Source: Talinum fruticosum (lineage: Eukaryota > Streptophyta > Magnoliopsida > Caryophyllales > Talinaceae). From it: a stretch of DNA of 64,000 nt. Under the pieces are notes generated by a model. The model did not search any database and was not told where the DNA came from. It worked only from the letters and a program-made list of their open reading frames with translations. A program made the position numbers and the translations under genes. Positions within the stretch are counted from its first letter, which is position 1. Every line of letters starts with the position of its first letter. Positions 25,815-37,086 of this stretch are shown one piece after another. The DNA is taken from NCBI GenBank assembly GCA_021018815.1, contig JAITYX010000007.1, positions 9,600,501 through 9,664,500 of the forward strand, given 5' to 3'.

Positions 25815-27456
25815 AAATACAACCACTCATTTTAAAAATCCTATGCATTGATTACAATATTTTTTTGACCATGCATTTCACAGAATATTCATATAATTCC
25901 TTCATATTAGAGCAATAATGGGAAATTAAAAAATTAAAATATCCTCCCAAAAAATGGTTTTGAAGAAGGAAATGGAAACAAGTTTGGAATTGACAAGGCA
26001 TGCAGAGTAGATAAAGCGAAGATGTCATCTCTCCTCTTTTTTTTTTTTTTTTAAAAAATAAAATTTGAAGAACAAGTATTGAAGGTGTGATCTAGGAAGG
26101 AAGGGAGAAAAAGCCATGAAAAGGGCAGAAAAGTTTTGAGGAGGGAAAAGGAAGCCTTTTTTTTTTTTTCTTTTTCTTTTTGCGTAACTAGCATGATAGC
26201 GATGAATATATACTTTCTTCAGTACTGTCTAATAATTTTCCGTAAAAGATACTAATAATGACCACAGTAATTTTGAGCTTATTAAACATAGTGCATTAAT
26301 AATTAATTAAATCCTAAAAGGCGCCATCCAATTCGAAAATACCACCACTTTGAGGCATTTTTTTTTTTTAAATGTCATGAATCATGATGGTGGCTTTTCA
26401 AAAATTTTATCATGATTTTCAAGTTATTCTTGCAAATTTACAATGACAGCGGCAACAATATAGATCCCACTTTATGCACCTTGTAAAGAGATTGATATGG
26501 AGAATCCTAATTTTTTTAAAATTAAAAACATTTTTATGGGTTAGAATTCTTTATAATTCGAATTCTGATCTTAAATAATATGTCTATAATAAAAATTTGT
26601 ATTTATTTAATGATAGAGATGATATTAGGTCTAGATTTACAAGCTGTTGAAGTTGTTTTATATACATACGTACATTTAAAGAAATCTGCATTAAACTCAT
26701 CCTTATTTGGGTTACTCATATCCGAACTAAACAACCTATGATCGATTATTGTGACTGATTACAATTTAATTTCTTAAAACTAAAAAGCAGTTAAAAAAAT
26801 TAAAAACCTGCTAGCACGAGTTCGTAAGATAATTGTTATTAACCGTTGACTCTACTCATTTAATACGTCATTACTCACAAAGGTTAATTTGTTTGTTACC
26901 GTATCACACATGTTTAGTTTCGTCTCATAATAACCATTAGAATGAATTTTCTTAAGATATCACTTGTTTTTATCGAACATGAGATCACGCCAAACACATA
27001 TGGTTGGGAGCTCAACATTGAAATATAGTCATTGTCCCAACAAAAAGCTGTTTAATCTACCAGAGGCACCGAGCACAAGACATTCATAAAAATTGAATCT
27101 TTGTTTTTGAATTCAACTTAAAATCAATTTTTTGTCTTAAAAGAACCATTTATTGGTTGTAGGATAAGAAATCGAGAAACCAAATGCTAAAAATTTGTTT
27201 ATCGGTGAGTGCACTGCGTTGGAGAACAGTAAAAGCGAGGAGGGGGAATAAAAGAATAGAATTTTGTAGTTGTTTTTCTCAGATGGAACGTAGATTACGA
27301 TCTTAATTATGATATGAAAATGGGAGCATTACGTTAAAAGTAACGTCTTCGCTGTCCCCAAAACTTTTCATCTCAAACTATGCGTAGGAGAAAAAGAAAG
27401 AATCTGTTTGTTTCACTGTGTTTTTGCTAACTCAATGTTCATTTGTGCTTATTATA
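25815..27456. other. intergenic, nothing recognised
   Basis: AT-rich spacer with T-runs near 26038 and 26158. No gene or structured repeat could be supported. Confidence 0.5.
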
Positions 27457-27692
27457 CTTTATCTATTTCGAGTTAATTATCGTTTTAAGACTGTGAAAAA
27501 TATCAAAAAATATCAAATTCATGCTAAAAGATCAAGTTTTCATAGGATTTCATAGAGAATAAAGAAAGTCGATGAAGAATGGACATGGAAAAAACAATTA
27601 ATAAAAGAACAAAACTTGTAAATTAATCGTTAATATATTATTAAAATTATAAAGTAACAGTTAAAACAATAAATATTGTGAAATGAATGTAG
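27457..27692. mobile_element. Stowaway-like MITE, recurrent family
   Basis: A 236-bp element between TA dinucleotides. Ends are CTTTATCTATTTCGAGTTA (left) and CTACATTCATTTCACAATA (inward from the right). Its interior shares GAGAATAAAGAAAGTCGATG and the following AATTAATCGTTAATAT phrases with the copies at 4057-4332 and 46047-46286. Confidence 0.5.
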
Positions 27693-27737
27693 TATATACT
27701 TGTCATTGTTTTTTTTTTTAAGTTAAAAGAGGGCAAC

Positions 27738-28290
27738 TTAAATTAAATCAAGCTCCCCAAGGGTAATCACCCCTTGTGGAAAATTGTCATAATGCACTTT
27801 CTCCATCCCTTGGATAGGGAGGAGTCTCTCAATCAAATGAGCTACCGCATTGCCTCCTCTTTCGACATGACAAGCTAAAAGGGAAGGACATGTACTAACT
27901 AAAGTTCGGATATCATCTAAAATTAAGTCCGCGGAAGCCAAACCTATCCTCCTCGGATGGATTAGCTATTAGCTCTAAAGAGTCACTCACCACAACTACC
28001 AATCCGTAGTTGGCAACTAATGTCTTTTAGAGCCTTGAGCCTTGGCCTCTTCCACCGACAAGCTGCCTTCTATCATGCGAATTCCGATGAGCAACACCTT
28101 TCCCCATTCATCTTGAACAACATACCAATCCCATTGGAGAGTCATTAGTTACAAATGCATCGAATTAATTTTAACCATATTTGTGGATTAGGGAGATGGT
28201 CTCCCTTGGCTCCTCGACATTGTTCATCTTTTCTTTGTATTGTATCGCCTCCTTAACCCATTTAATAAAGTTGCGTGTTGCCATCTCTTT
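27738..28290 (-). mobile_element. LINE-derived RNase H (RVT_3) remnant
   Basis: The minus strand reads, with interruptions, WVKEAIQYKEKMNN, then DEWGKVLLIGIRMIEGSLSV followed by EEAKAQ, then VVVSDSLELI, and a last intact stretch SADLILDDIRTLV with CHVERGGNAVAHLIERLLP. This order is that of plant RVT_3 RNase H domains at LINE 3' ends. There are several stops and frame shifts. It abuts the truncated gypsy element, so it may be an older insertion site or part of a nested array. Confidence 0.7.
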
Positions 28291-28436
28291 GCCGAGGTTA
28301 GTTATTAAATCTTACTAAAACCCAAAATCTTATAACATGGTTTTAAATTTGACAAACATAAGAAATAACAAAGAGGGGTTTTTTTCCTTTTGGATTGTTA
28401 AGTTGGACATTCGACTACCCACTCCTGTCCGTGAAT

Positions 28437-31400
28437 CGGTAATTAAGTTAGACACTTCACTAAGATAAAAGACATATATCCCGATGAATTATGCTTGTAA
28501 AATGTGCATGAGTGTCTAAATTTTGATAGCTGTGTATGTGGCAAATTATCATCCTCCTTGGGTAGGCCTTCAAAAGAAGAGACAAACCTAGGCAGAGAGG
28601 GTGTAGTTACCTTTGGCCGATACACCTATCGTATCGACATCACAACATTTTGCTTCAAGATATTCATGTCAGGCTTGTTGGTTTTCTTACCATCTTAGAT
28701 GTCAAAGTTTCTACTTGTACATCCACTAAAAAGGGAATCACCCTCTTTACAACGAGACTTTGGGACATACCTTAGAACCGGAGGTGTTAGGTTTGTCGTC
28801 ACAACTTGTTGATCTTGCTTAGCAGGCTGACATGTACTTTCCCGCTTACTACTGTTTGAGTTATCTTGTTGCTGCTTTACACTATCATCTTTCGGTACTA
28901 CTTGAGTATCCTTGACAACTTTTGGGGCAACCTTCCTCGTAGAAGAAATTGCTAATGGCATTGTTTCTTTAAGTGATGTACCTTCTTCAAAGAACCGAGC
29001 ATCAGCAAAATGTGACTCTGCTTTAGTAAAGGGCTTGACATCCCCATCAATCTTTTTCTCACTACCACGGTAGTACTTGAGGCACTAATGAAAAGTGGAA
29101 GCAACTATTCCGTGATCATGAAGCCACGATCGTCCAAGCAACAACTTGTAAGATATTTTTGAGTCAATCACGTGAAAGATTGATGTTGTCGACAAACCGC
29201 CGATTGATAGTTCAAGACGAATCATGCCAATTGCTCTTTGACCTTCAAGTTTGAATCCTTGAATCACCATCCGACTTTTGGAAATCTCTTCCACGAGTGA
29301 TACCTAGGTCGATCATCATGGATTTGGGCATGATGTTGACGAGTTGATCCTCCATCTACCAATATGCACTTAACTTTCTGTTCTCTTATGTAAACCGTTA
29401 CAAAAAGAAGACGATTGTGAGGCTTAGATCCTAACAACAAATCATCGTCGGTGAAAGTTACGAGTAGTGTTGCAAGTGGCATATTGAGTAGGCTCTTTTG
29501 CTGGTTCTCCGACATCCTTGATCTTATACGTGTAAAGATCCGGGTGGAGCAAGGCCTCGACTACATGTTGGCGCATTTCTTCGACAAATTAAAAATTTGC
29601 CTCCAACCCATGTGTTTCGGTAAGGCTTCTAGTACCATCAAAGTCTTATCATCACTTTTTAAAAGACTTTCTTGCACTTCGTCTTGCCTGATCTTCTTCA
29701 TCCTCGAGCTCTAAACACGACGTCATGTTCACTCGTGGCTTTCTCGAAAAAATTTGATGGGAAGAACTCTTCTAAGGTGATGGGAACAAGTGGCTCTTGC
29801 TCAAGTAAGTCAACAGGTTGGATTTCATGTTTTTGCTTGTCTTTGACTTTTTTTGTTCTTGGGACGCTTAAGGTTCTTCCTTTTGTTTTGTCTTTTGTGC
29901 GATGAACAGCTGGTGGATGAACACGACTTTCTTTCCTTCGTCTCCGACGAGTGATAATGGTCCAACCTTCTTGATCTTCATCCGGAATGTCTATAGTAGA
30001 ATTGACTTCCATATGTGGGCTTGTACCATTAGTGGTAAGATCACCGGCTCTAGACTTCCGAATTGAAGTTTAAATACTTCTATTTTGGGAGACGAAGCCC
30101 AATTAGGAATTTCCTTCGACGAGACTGTAATGGTCATGAAAGTGGAGAATTCTCTAGTTGGATGGAGGTGTAATTGGTCTCGGCCGTGTCGTCAACGTCC
30201 AATATGATCTTCCCATCCTTTGCCAACTGCATAATACGCTCCTTGAGTGTAATACATTTCTCAAGAGGGTGATTGATAACCCTATGATATCGATAGTATT
30301 TTGGATCAAAAGTCTTTTTAGCTTCTTCTGGCCATTTTGGTTCATGAAGCTCAATTACCTTGTTTTCTAGCAAATCATCCAACATTCCCGATAAGTCCGA
30401 GTTCGGGAATGGGTATTTCTTCTCCTGAAGCTCTTTTAGCGTAGGACGTTTCTTCGTAACACCCTTGGAGTATGTGATCTTCTTTTGCTCTAGCTTGGGT
30501 TGCCTAAAAATTCGCACGGGCTCTCCAGTGGAAATAGACATGGACTTTTTAGTAGATGTTTTCGAGGACTTAGTACTCTCCTTGTACTCGCCCTGATCTT
30601 TTTGATTTATATGAGGAGGAAGACTTATTGCGATCGCTGTTATTGTCATTTCAATGTCATGAGCCTTGGTAGCCAATTCTGGAAAGTTCTTGGCTTGCTC
30701 TCCTGCAAAATATAAAGCAAGTCCCACTCCATGCCATGAGTGCACATCTCCACGGCAGATGCTTCGGACAATCTATCCTTGCATTCGAGGTCGAGGGCTC
30801 TCCGACAATTGATGTAATACTAACAACACGTTAGGTGCTATAGAATCCGTTAAGGAATTCTTGTTCCATCTCGCTCCCAATTGTTAATGGATTACGGATC
30901 TAGGTCGGTTTACAAGTCAAAAGCAATTCCTTCCAAAGTTCGAACGAACTGCTTTACCAACCTATCTCCTTCCGTGCCAACATTGCTGCAGGTTTCAATG
31001 AAATGCGCAATGTGTTGCTTAGGATTGCCTTTACCATCGAATTGTTGGAATTTCGGTGGTTGATAGCCATGCGGCATTCTTAGGGCATCGTCCTTTTAGT
31101 ATAGGGTTTTGTGTACAGGTGAGACTTACGAGACCCTTCTCCTAGCCGATTCTTAACCGCCTTTGCAATTAAGTTACGGGTTTGTTCAACGGACATTGAG
31201 GTCGAGTGGAATCTCCTTCGGTTCATCGTCGATTCTTCATCGTGGTTGGACTTCTTATCACACCCCTTGTTGTCGAGCCGTTGTTAGAAGCTTCGGATGA
31301 CTTCTTCTCCAACTTCTTTGTCAAGCTAGCAATTTGTTTGCTTTGAAGCTTGATTTGTGCATCCTTTTCTGCGCTTTGTCTAGCAAGCCTTGCTAGTGTT

Positions 31401-31981
31401 TCCTTCATCTCATTCGGTTGTTCTTCACTATTGATAGCTCCTGTCACTATTACCGGCATGATGACAGGTGTTAGAGGATTTAGTTTCAGAATAAGAGAAC
31501 GACGAGTCTTTGGGAGAAGGGGGCTGGAATCCCCACTGTCATAACCATCGGCTTCTTCACCGGAAAGCATGAAGATAGGGTTGGTGTGAGCTTGGAGTTT
31601 ATCCATCTCGCGAGGAATCTTACGCTTCAAGTTGAAAACAGGAATGGCTCTCTCCCCGGACTAATATGTGACACGGTTTGATTGACTCCCTTGAGCGGGT
31701 TGGAGTCAAGGCTTCGAATTGAACGTAGGCTGCAATGGTGCGGCTATGATTGGTTCCTTTGTAGCAACAGCGACAACGACTCTTGCCATACTTCGGTTAT
31801 CATTATGTTAGATGTATTGCTAGCGTTGGTGGATCCTTGAGAAATACATCCAATAGGTTTGTTCTTTGAAGATTGAGCGACGGCGTTCTTGGGAGCCATG
31901 TATTCTTCAAAGATGAAGAGTGTTAATTTGTTTGGAGAAAGAGATGAGGGGTAGAGATGTCCCACCGAGCGTGCCAAATTT
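28437..31981 (-). mobile_element. truncated Ty3/gypsy retrotransposon body (gag and protease only)
   Basis: Minus-strand open blocks in order from 31900 down: an N-terminal MAPKNAV segment, a coiled-coil-like stretch (about 31223-31630), a gag core (30134-30745, with PPHINQKDQG and HRVINHPLEKC), a linker with RRRRRKESRVH (29698-30012), then an aspartic protease region. The protease region reads LVDGGST in place of the usual D[ST]G and continues YKLLLGRSWLHDHGIV and VLRYVPKSR. This order fits Tat/Athila-like plant gypsy elements. Frames are broken repeatedly. Reverse transcriptase, RNase H and integrase are absent, and the body stops near 28437, so the copy is dead. Confidence 0.8.
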
Positions 31982-32588
31982 TGTAAACACAAATTTCGAG
32001 TCTAAAATAAATAAAGACAAGAAATTAGGAAACAAATATAATTTATATTGATTTTTGTTTAATGGGTACAATCTCCGTATTGAATACAATAAATGTAATC
32101 CTCCGATTCAATCTCCTTGTAACTTGAACGATTCAAGAGCGTTGTAACTTGATCTCAAACGTTGATGAAGAGTTAGATGATGAACGTTGGATGGTTCTTG
32201 ATCCGGATATGCTAAGAGTCTTGAATCCGAATCGTTGACTCCGATTTTTGAACGGTTGTAGACCTCGATCCTTGACAACTTGGTAGTCTGGATGTGTTTG
32301 CGGTCCGAGTTTCGATTTGCGAGATCTTGAATGTGTGTGAAAAATGAGTTGATGACCTCTATTTATAACTTTTTTTTAGTTAGGGTTTGACTTGGGTTTT
32401 GGGCCCGAGCCTATAATTTAGTAATTGTTTCTTAAAAGAAATATTTACTATTTACTGCGTCATCATCAACACGTGGCGGTCTCTAAGCGGCCGAAATTTA
32501 ATTTCCTTTGATTTTAATTTTAAAGGTTTTTCGAATCCAATTTACACGTGGCGGCAAATAGTTGACTAGCGAATTTTTACCTCCAACA
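31982..32588 (-). repeat. 5' LTR of the truncated gypsy element
   Basis: On the minus strand a 607-bp block starts TGTTGGAGG and ends TTTACA, immediately followed (31981 downward) by AAATTTGGCACGCTCGGT, which is the expected primer-binding/leader region of this gypsy class, and then by the gag start. TATAAATAGAGG about halfway through fits an LTR promoter. No second LTR is found inside the window, so the limits rest on the TG...CA rule and the adjoining leader. Confidence 0.65.
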
Positions 32589-34053
32589 AGTTGATTTCTC
32601 GCAATGTTCGCCTCTGTAAAAGTATGCTTGATGATTTTGTAATCGATATGGAGTAAGTTAACCCCTGGTGCCAAGGGAAGAACGATGTCATTTTTAAATG
32701 CTAATCATATTAGCTATTGCAGTCAATATTGGGGAGGGGGGAACCCTAATGGATGGCTCTAAAATAAGTCTTCTTTGCCAGAAATATTTAACACTTTGTG
32801 TTCAGCTGCTAATGATAAGATCATCTAATGATTAATTCATCTTTGTCAGCATTTATGGTCTCATTATCATCTCAACCAATGTAAGATTTTTTAATCATCA
32901 AGCTTAAGATTTTATCTAAACATTCTGCAAATAAACTCTACATTCTACAATGTGCTGCATATATATGAATATAATATAAAATTATTTTGTTTTTCAGTAT
33001 CCAAATTTATTAATTAGTGTTTTTTTTTTCATGCCTTACTTTCCTGTTGTAAATTCATAGGAAAAGTGTATTTAAAACCTTGAAAGAATGTCAAATGCTT
33101 CCTCCCTCCAAAAAAATATTTATATTTAACTTTTGAGGTTAAAGTTTTTAAAATATACATCGATCTATAATGTGGAATAGTTACTACTGAATTTATTTTT
33201 AAAAAAACTTTCACAATGAGGTCGTACATTTTGGACCAAAAATTATCAAAATGGACAATTTTCGGAACAAATACAGTAAATAAAAAAAACTTACTTTGGA
33301 AGAGGAGTTTCTCCTAATAATTCTATCAAAATTTAATTTTGATTTTTTGTTGAGGTAGGGATCAATAAATAATAGGGAATCCTTAATGAATAAAGAAGGA
33401 TGAATAATAAATATTGATTATTGACAGAAGGCCAGAGGCAACTGTCAAAGTCTCCAAGCATATTGACCAGTCAGTGGTCAGTTTACTCAGTTAGAAAATT
33501 TAAAAATTACAGTACAAAACAAACAAGCACGATGGAGTATAAAATAATTTAAAATTAAATTAGAATAATATACTTCAGAGCGGAAAATCTCCTAATAAAT
33601 CATTATTTTCTTTCTGCAATCTCCGCATTTCAGATTATTTCTTTTTAAAAAATTTTAGAAAAACAGATAAAAAAATTCAGAGTAAATAGCACTGAGAAAG
33701 AGCAGGATGTGCAGAAATTTGAAATTTGAATGTAGGGTAGGATTGGGAAAGTAGGAACAAAGACATAGAAGATAGAACCATGCATTAATTGTTGTGAGGC
33801 TACTTATATCAGCTGTCAGAACCACACTCTAGCTCATTTCTCAAAAAAAAAAAACAATATTGAAAAGGAAAATAAAATCCCTGTCAAAATTAGAAAATTC
33901 CTTGTCAATATTCATATAATAGAAATTAACAGGCCAATCATATGGGAAACTTCTTGCTGGCAAAATTTTCTTTATAAATGATTTTCCATGTTCCAACCAA
34001 ACAAGGGGAGGGAAAAAAATTATAAAGCTTTGTAGAAGAGAAGGCTTAACTTA
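32589..34053. other. intergenic, nothing recognised
   Basis: AT-rich spacer. A CTTCCTCCCTCCAAAAAAAT phrase near 33100 hints at an old Stowaway end, but no partner end was found. No protein-like frame was seen. Confidence 0.45.
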
Positions 34054-34216
34054 GAGCTCGTTCGAATTAGTGTTTATAATCGCTAATCACTTATAAACAC
34101 TTGTAAATATTCATAACCGCTCATAAACTCTATAACGAGTTCATAACAATTAGTTATAACCGTTATAACATCTACCCAATATAACAGTTAATTATCAACC
34201 CATATAATTATTTATG

Positions 34217-34268
<52 letters not shown>

Positions 34269-34270
34269 TA

Positions 34271-34311
<41 letters not shown>

Positions 34312-34574
34312 GTCATTACTCCATGATATAATAATAATAATTATAGTAATAATAATAACATATTATTGTTATTATTATTGATATTATTATTAAAAAATAT
34401 TAATATTATTATTACCATTATGACGACTCATAATCATTATAGTAGTTTACAACCGCTATAGCGACTCATAACAGGTATAACCGCTAACTATAACGACTCA
34501 TATCAGCTCATAATAGCTCATAACCATTATAAACATTATAACGACTAGTTTTAACAGTTGAAACAAATAAGCCC
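34054..34574. mobile_element. non-autonomous PIF/Harbinger element with ATT arrays
   Basis: A 521-bp element is flanked by TTA (34051-34053 and 34575-34577). Its ends are GAGCTCGTTCGAATTAG (left) and GGGCTTATTTGTTTCAACTG (inward from the right). The subterminal DNA consists of variants of TCATAACCGTTATAAC, and the centre of (GATAAT)n and (ATT)n tracts. It shares this design with 17889-19207. Confidence 0.68.
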
Positions 34575-35316
34575 TTATTTGATTCATGACTTAAAAGGGA
34601 CATGTTTTTAAATATTGTGATTTATGAGTGTAGTTATTTTATGTTAAATATATTTGTTGGATATAAATATAAATATATTTTCAGTGAGATAGTTTAATAG
34701 AAAACAATTAATGGATATAAATGTATTTTATATTTTACTTAATTTGATAGAGACAAAAATAAGTTAAAATAAAATTTTCCTATTACCCCAATTGCGGAAG
34801 GTTGTTTGGGCTCGATGTAGGTTCTCCAGGTTAACTCGGTTCATTCAAACTCTTCCATTGCCATCTCGGGTATTAGGTACCCCCATGCTTTCAAGACCTC
34901 ATTCCCGAAAACGTGAAAGCCGAAACTAGATTGACAAAACAAGAGAGAAGTAGAGGGAGGGGAACCAAGAGACCTACACAACCTAGGAGCTGAAGGTGCA
35001 AGGTTGTGACCTCCAAAAATCTTAGGAGAATTACGACAAAGAAAAAGGTCAAAACCTTCATAACGAGAATTAGGGAGTGTGAAATGTCCGAGACGCCTAC
35101 ACGAAATATCGATGATAAGGTTAAGGAAAACAACACGGGGCATTTGAACAAGACTACGACCTCGGAGGATCTAATCAAGTTTGCAAAAACATTGGGGACA
35201 TCATAACGAGAGGATGAAAATGTCGTAAAAAAAGACCAGACAAAATGTTGACACATATAACACCGGGCGTGATTCTTGTTCCGTAATAGATATAAAGGGG
35301 GTGTACAATCACTATT
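34575..35316. other. unassigned block with overlapping open frames
   Basis: Three overlapping open frames (34841-35143 -, 34891-35256 -, 35006-35206 +) cover the same DNA. None carries a motif I recognise. A minus-strand reading just beyond, TWRTYIEPKQPSAIGVIG, looks like degraded coding sequence, possibly of a retroelement, but I cannot name it. Confidence 0.3.
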
Positions 35317-35324
35317 ATAAGGAG

Positions 35325-35973
35325 TAGACCCGGCAATCGGGTCATTCGGTTCGAGTTACGTTCGGGTTAAGTTTGGTTCGGGTCGAGTTCGGGTCGATCT
35401 CGTTCGGGTTCGGTTCGGTTTCGGTTCGGGTCAACTTCGGTTCGGTTCAACTTCGAGTCAATCTCGTTCGGGTCGGGTTCGAGTTCGGTTCGGGTTGATT
35501 TCGGATCGGGTCAAATTCGGGTCGATTTCGGTTCGAATTTGGTCAATGTCGGTTCGGGTAGATTTCAAGTATGGTTTCAAGTTAACCATATACAATACAA
35601 TATTATCGGATCCACCACAATCCCTTGGTATGGACTCGCTTGAATATGATTTGAGGTCGATCAAAATTATACCATTACAAGCACAAAAGTCCATCTCGAG
35701 AAACCCACAAAAAAATGTGGGTTGGGTCAAATTCGGATTTAGGTCGGTTCGGGTTTTCGTCACTTTTATTCGAGTTCGGGTCAAAATCGAGTTCGAGTCC
35801 GATTTGGTTTGAGTTGTAATTGGTTCAATTATATTTCGAGTCGGTTCGGTTTTGGGTCGGTTCATTTTGATTTTCGGATCAAAATCGGTTCAATTGTTTC
35901 GGATGTCGGTTCGGTTTGGGTTTCGGGTCGTTCGGGTTGACCCGTTCGGTTTGGGTCGGTTTTGCCGGGTCTA
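35325..35973. mobile_element. hAT-type MITE built of GGTTCGG repeats
   Basis: A 649-bp element has 12-bp inverted ends TAGACCCGGCAA (35325-35336, complement at 35962-35973). The flanking 8-bp duplication is ATAAGGAG (35317-35324) and ACAAGGAG (35974-35981), 7 of 8. About two thirds of the interior is a degenerate repeat of GGTTCGGGTCGA and close variants, very rich in TTCGG, around a less repetitive core near 35570-35720. Open frames across it are repeat-driven. Confidence 0.75.
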
Positions 35974-35981
35974 ACAAGGAG

Positions 35982-36748
35982 TGATGCTTGTTATTGGGTG
36001 ATTGTTGGATCATCTATGGGCTTATTATATGTTGTCACTCGGTGTGAGCGTTGATCCGAAATCGTGTTAGAAAAACTCAAAATTTAATATGATTATTAAT
36101 CATGGTGTCTACAATCGGGAGGTGTTATTAGATTTTAAAATGTCCATAAAAATTTAAATCATTGAATAAGATGTATTAGTAGGTAGGAATTATTTTTATG
36201 CTTTTTTTTACCTTATTTGATGATTAATTAATTATCGAAAAAAGGAAGAAGTAATTGTGCGCTCATACTTTAAATTAAAATATTTTCCCTTGTGTTATTT
36301 TTTATTTTTTCATTTGTTTTTTTCTCCGTCTTAAAAAGTTAAACAAGTTATTAAATTAATAAAAATCAATCTAATAGAAAACAATATAATTACTCCGGCT
36401 GATTTTGATAACTTCTTATTTTCTCAATCACAACAAAGGTTCTTTTTTTTTGAAGGCTGCCTTAACAGTTAATATTATATAACATAATAATATAATATTA
36501 TATAATATTATATTTAATTTGATAAAAAAATATTATATTTAATTTAAGTAGAAAATAGAAATTTAAGAAAGTACTTTTTTTTTTTTCTAGAAAATACAGT
36601 AGAGTATTTTCGTGTTTGAAATCTGAATTAAACAAATGCAGACAAACTGCGATTTGCCAAATACCCATGTTTTGGAGAACGCGGGGTCGAAGCCTCTGTC
36701 TCTTCCTCACTGCCTTTCTGTTTGTCCATTTTAACCTCTCTTCCGGTT

Positions 36749-36750
<2 letters not shown>
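35982..36750. other. intergenic DNA upstream of the receptor kinase
   Basis: AT-rich, with a palindromic TATAATATTATAT stretch at about 36470-36540. No gene is seen. The right end should belong to the promoter of the LRR receptor-like gene. Confidence 0.5.
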
Positions 36751-36752
<2 letters not shown>

Positions 36753-36787
<35 letters not shown>

Positions 36788-36842
36788 CTTTTCTCTCACA
36801 AACCCAGTTTCATTCCAAACGGAGATTTGGGTTGGGCATGCA

Positions 36843-36884
<42 letters not shown>
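36753..36884. repeat. two (AG)n microsatellites in the receptor kinase 5' region
   Basis: Uninterrupted AG tracts at about 36753-36784 and 36844-36884 lie 200-330 bp upstream of the proposed ATG at 37087. GA/CT tracts are common in plant core promoters and 5' leaders, so they may be part of the promoter or the transcript. Confidence 0.85.
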
Positions 36885-36888
<4 letters not shown>

Positions 36889-37086
36889 ATTAATTTGGTT
36901 TGTCTTGGTGTTTGTACAACTTTGTTCTACACATCCAAAGCAGAAACCAAACTTGAAAAACACCCAAAAACCCAGAAACCCTCAAAACCAACAACCCAGC
37001 CAGAAAATGCAAACAGTGAAACAAACATAGTGATTATCGAGTGGGAGAAAAACAGAGGAAAAAACCCAGACCCAAGAACTAGAATC

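Noticed and set aside
36895..37086. Upstream extension of the receptor kinase frame
   Set aside because: The frame is open but the added peptide is Lys, Pro and Asn-rich leader, while ATG 37087 begins a classical signal peptide.
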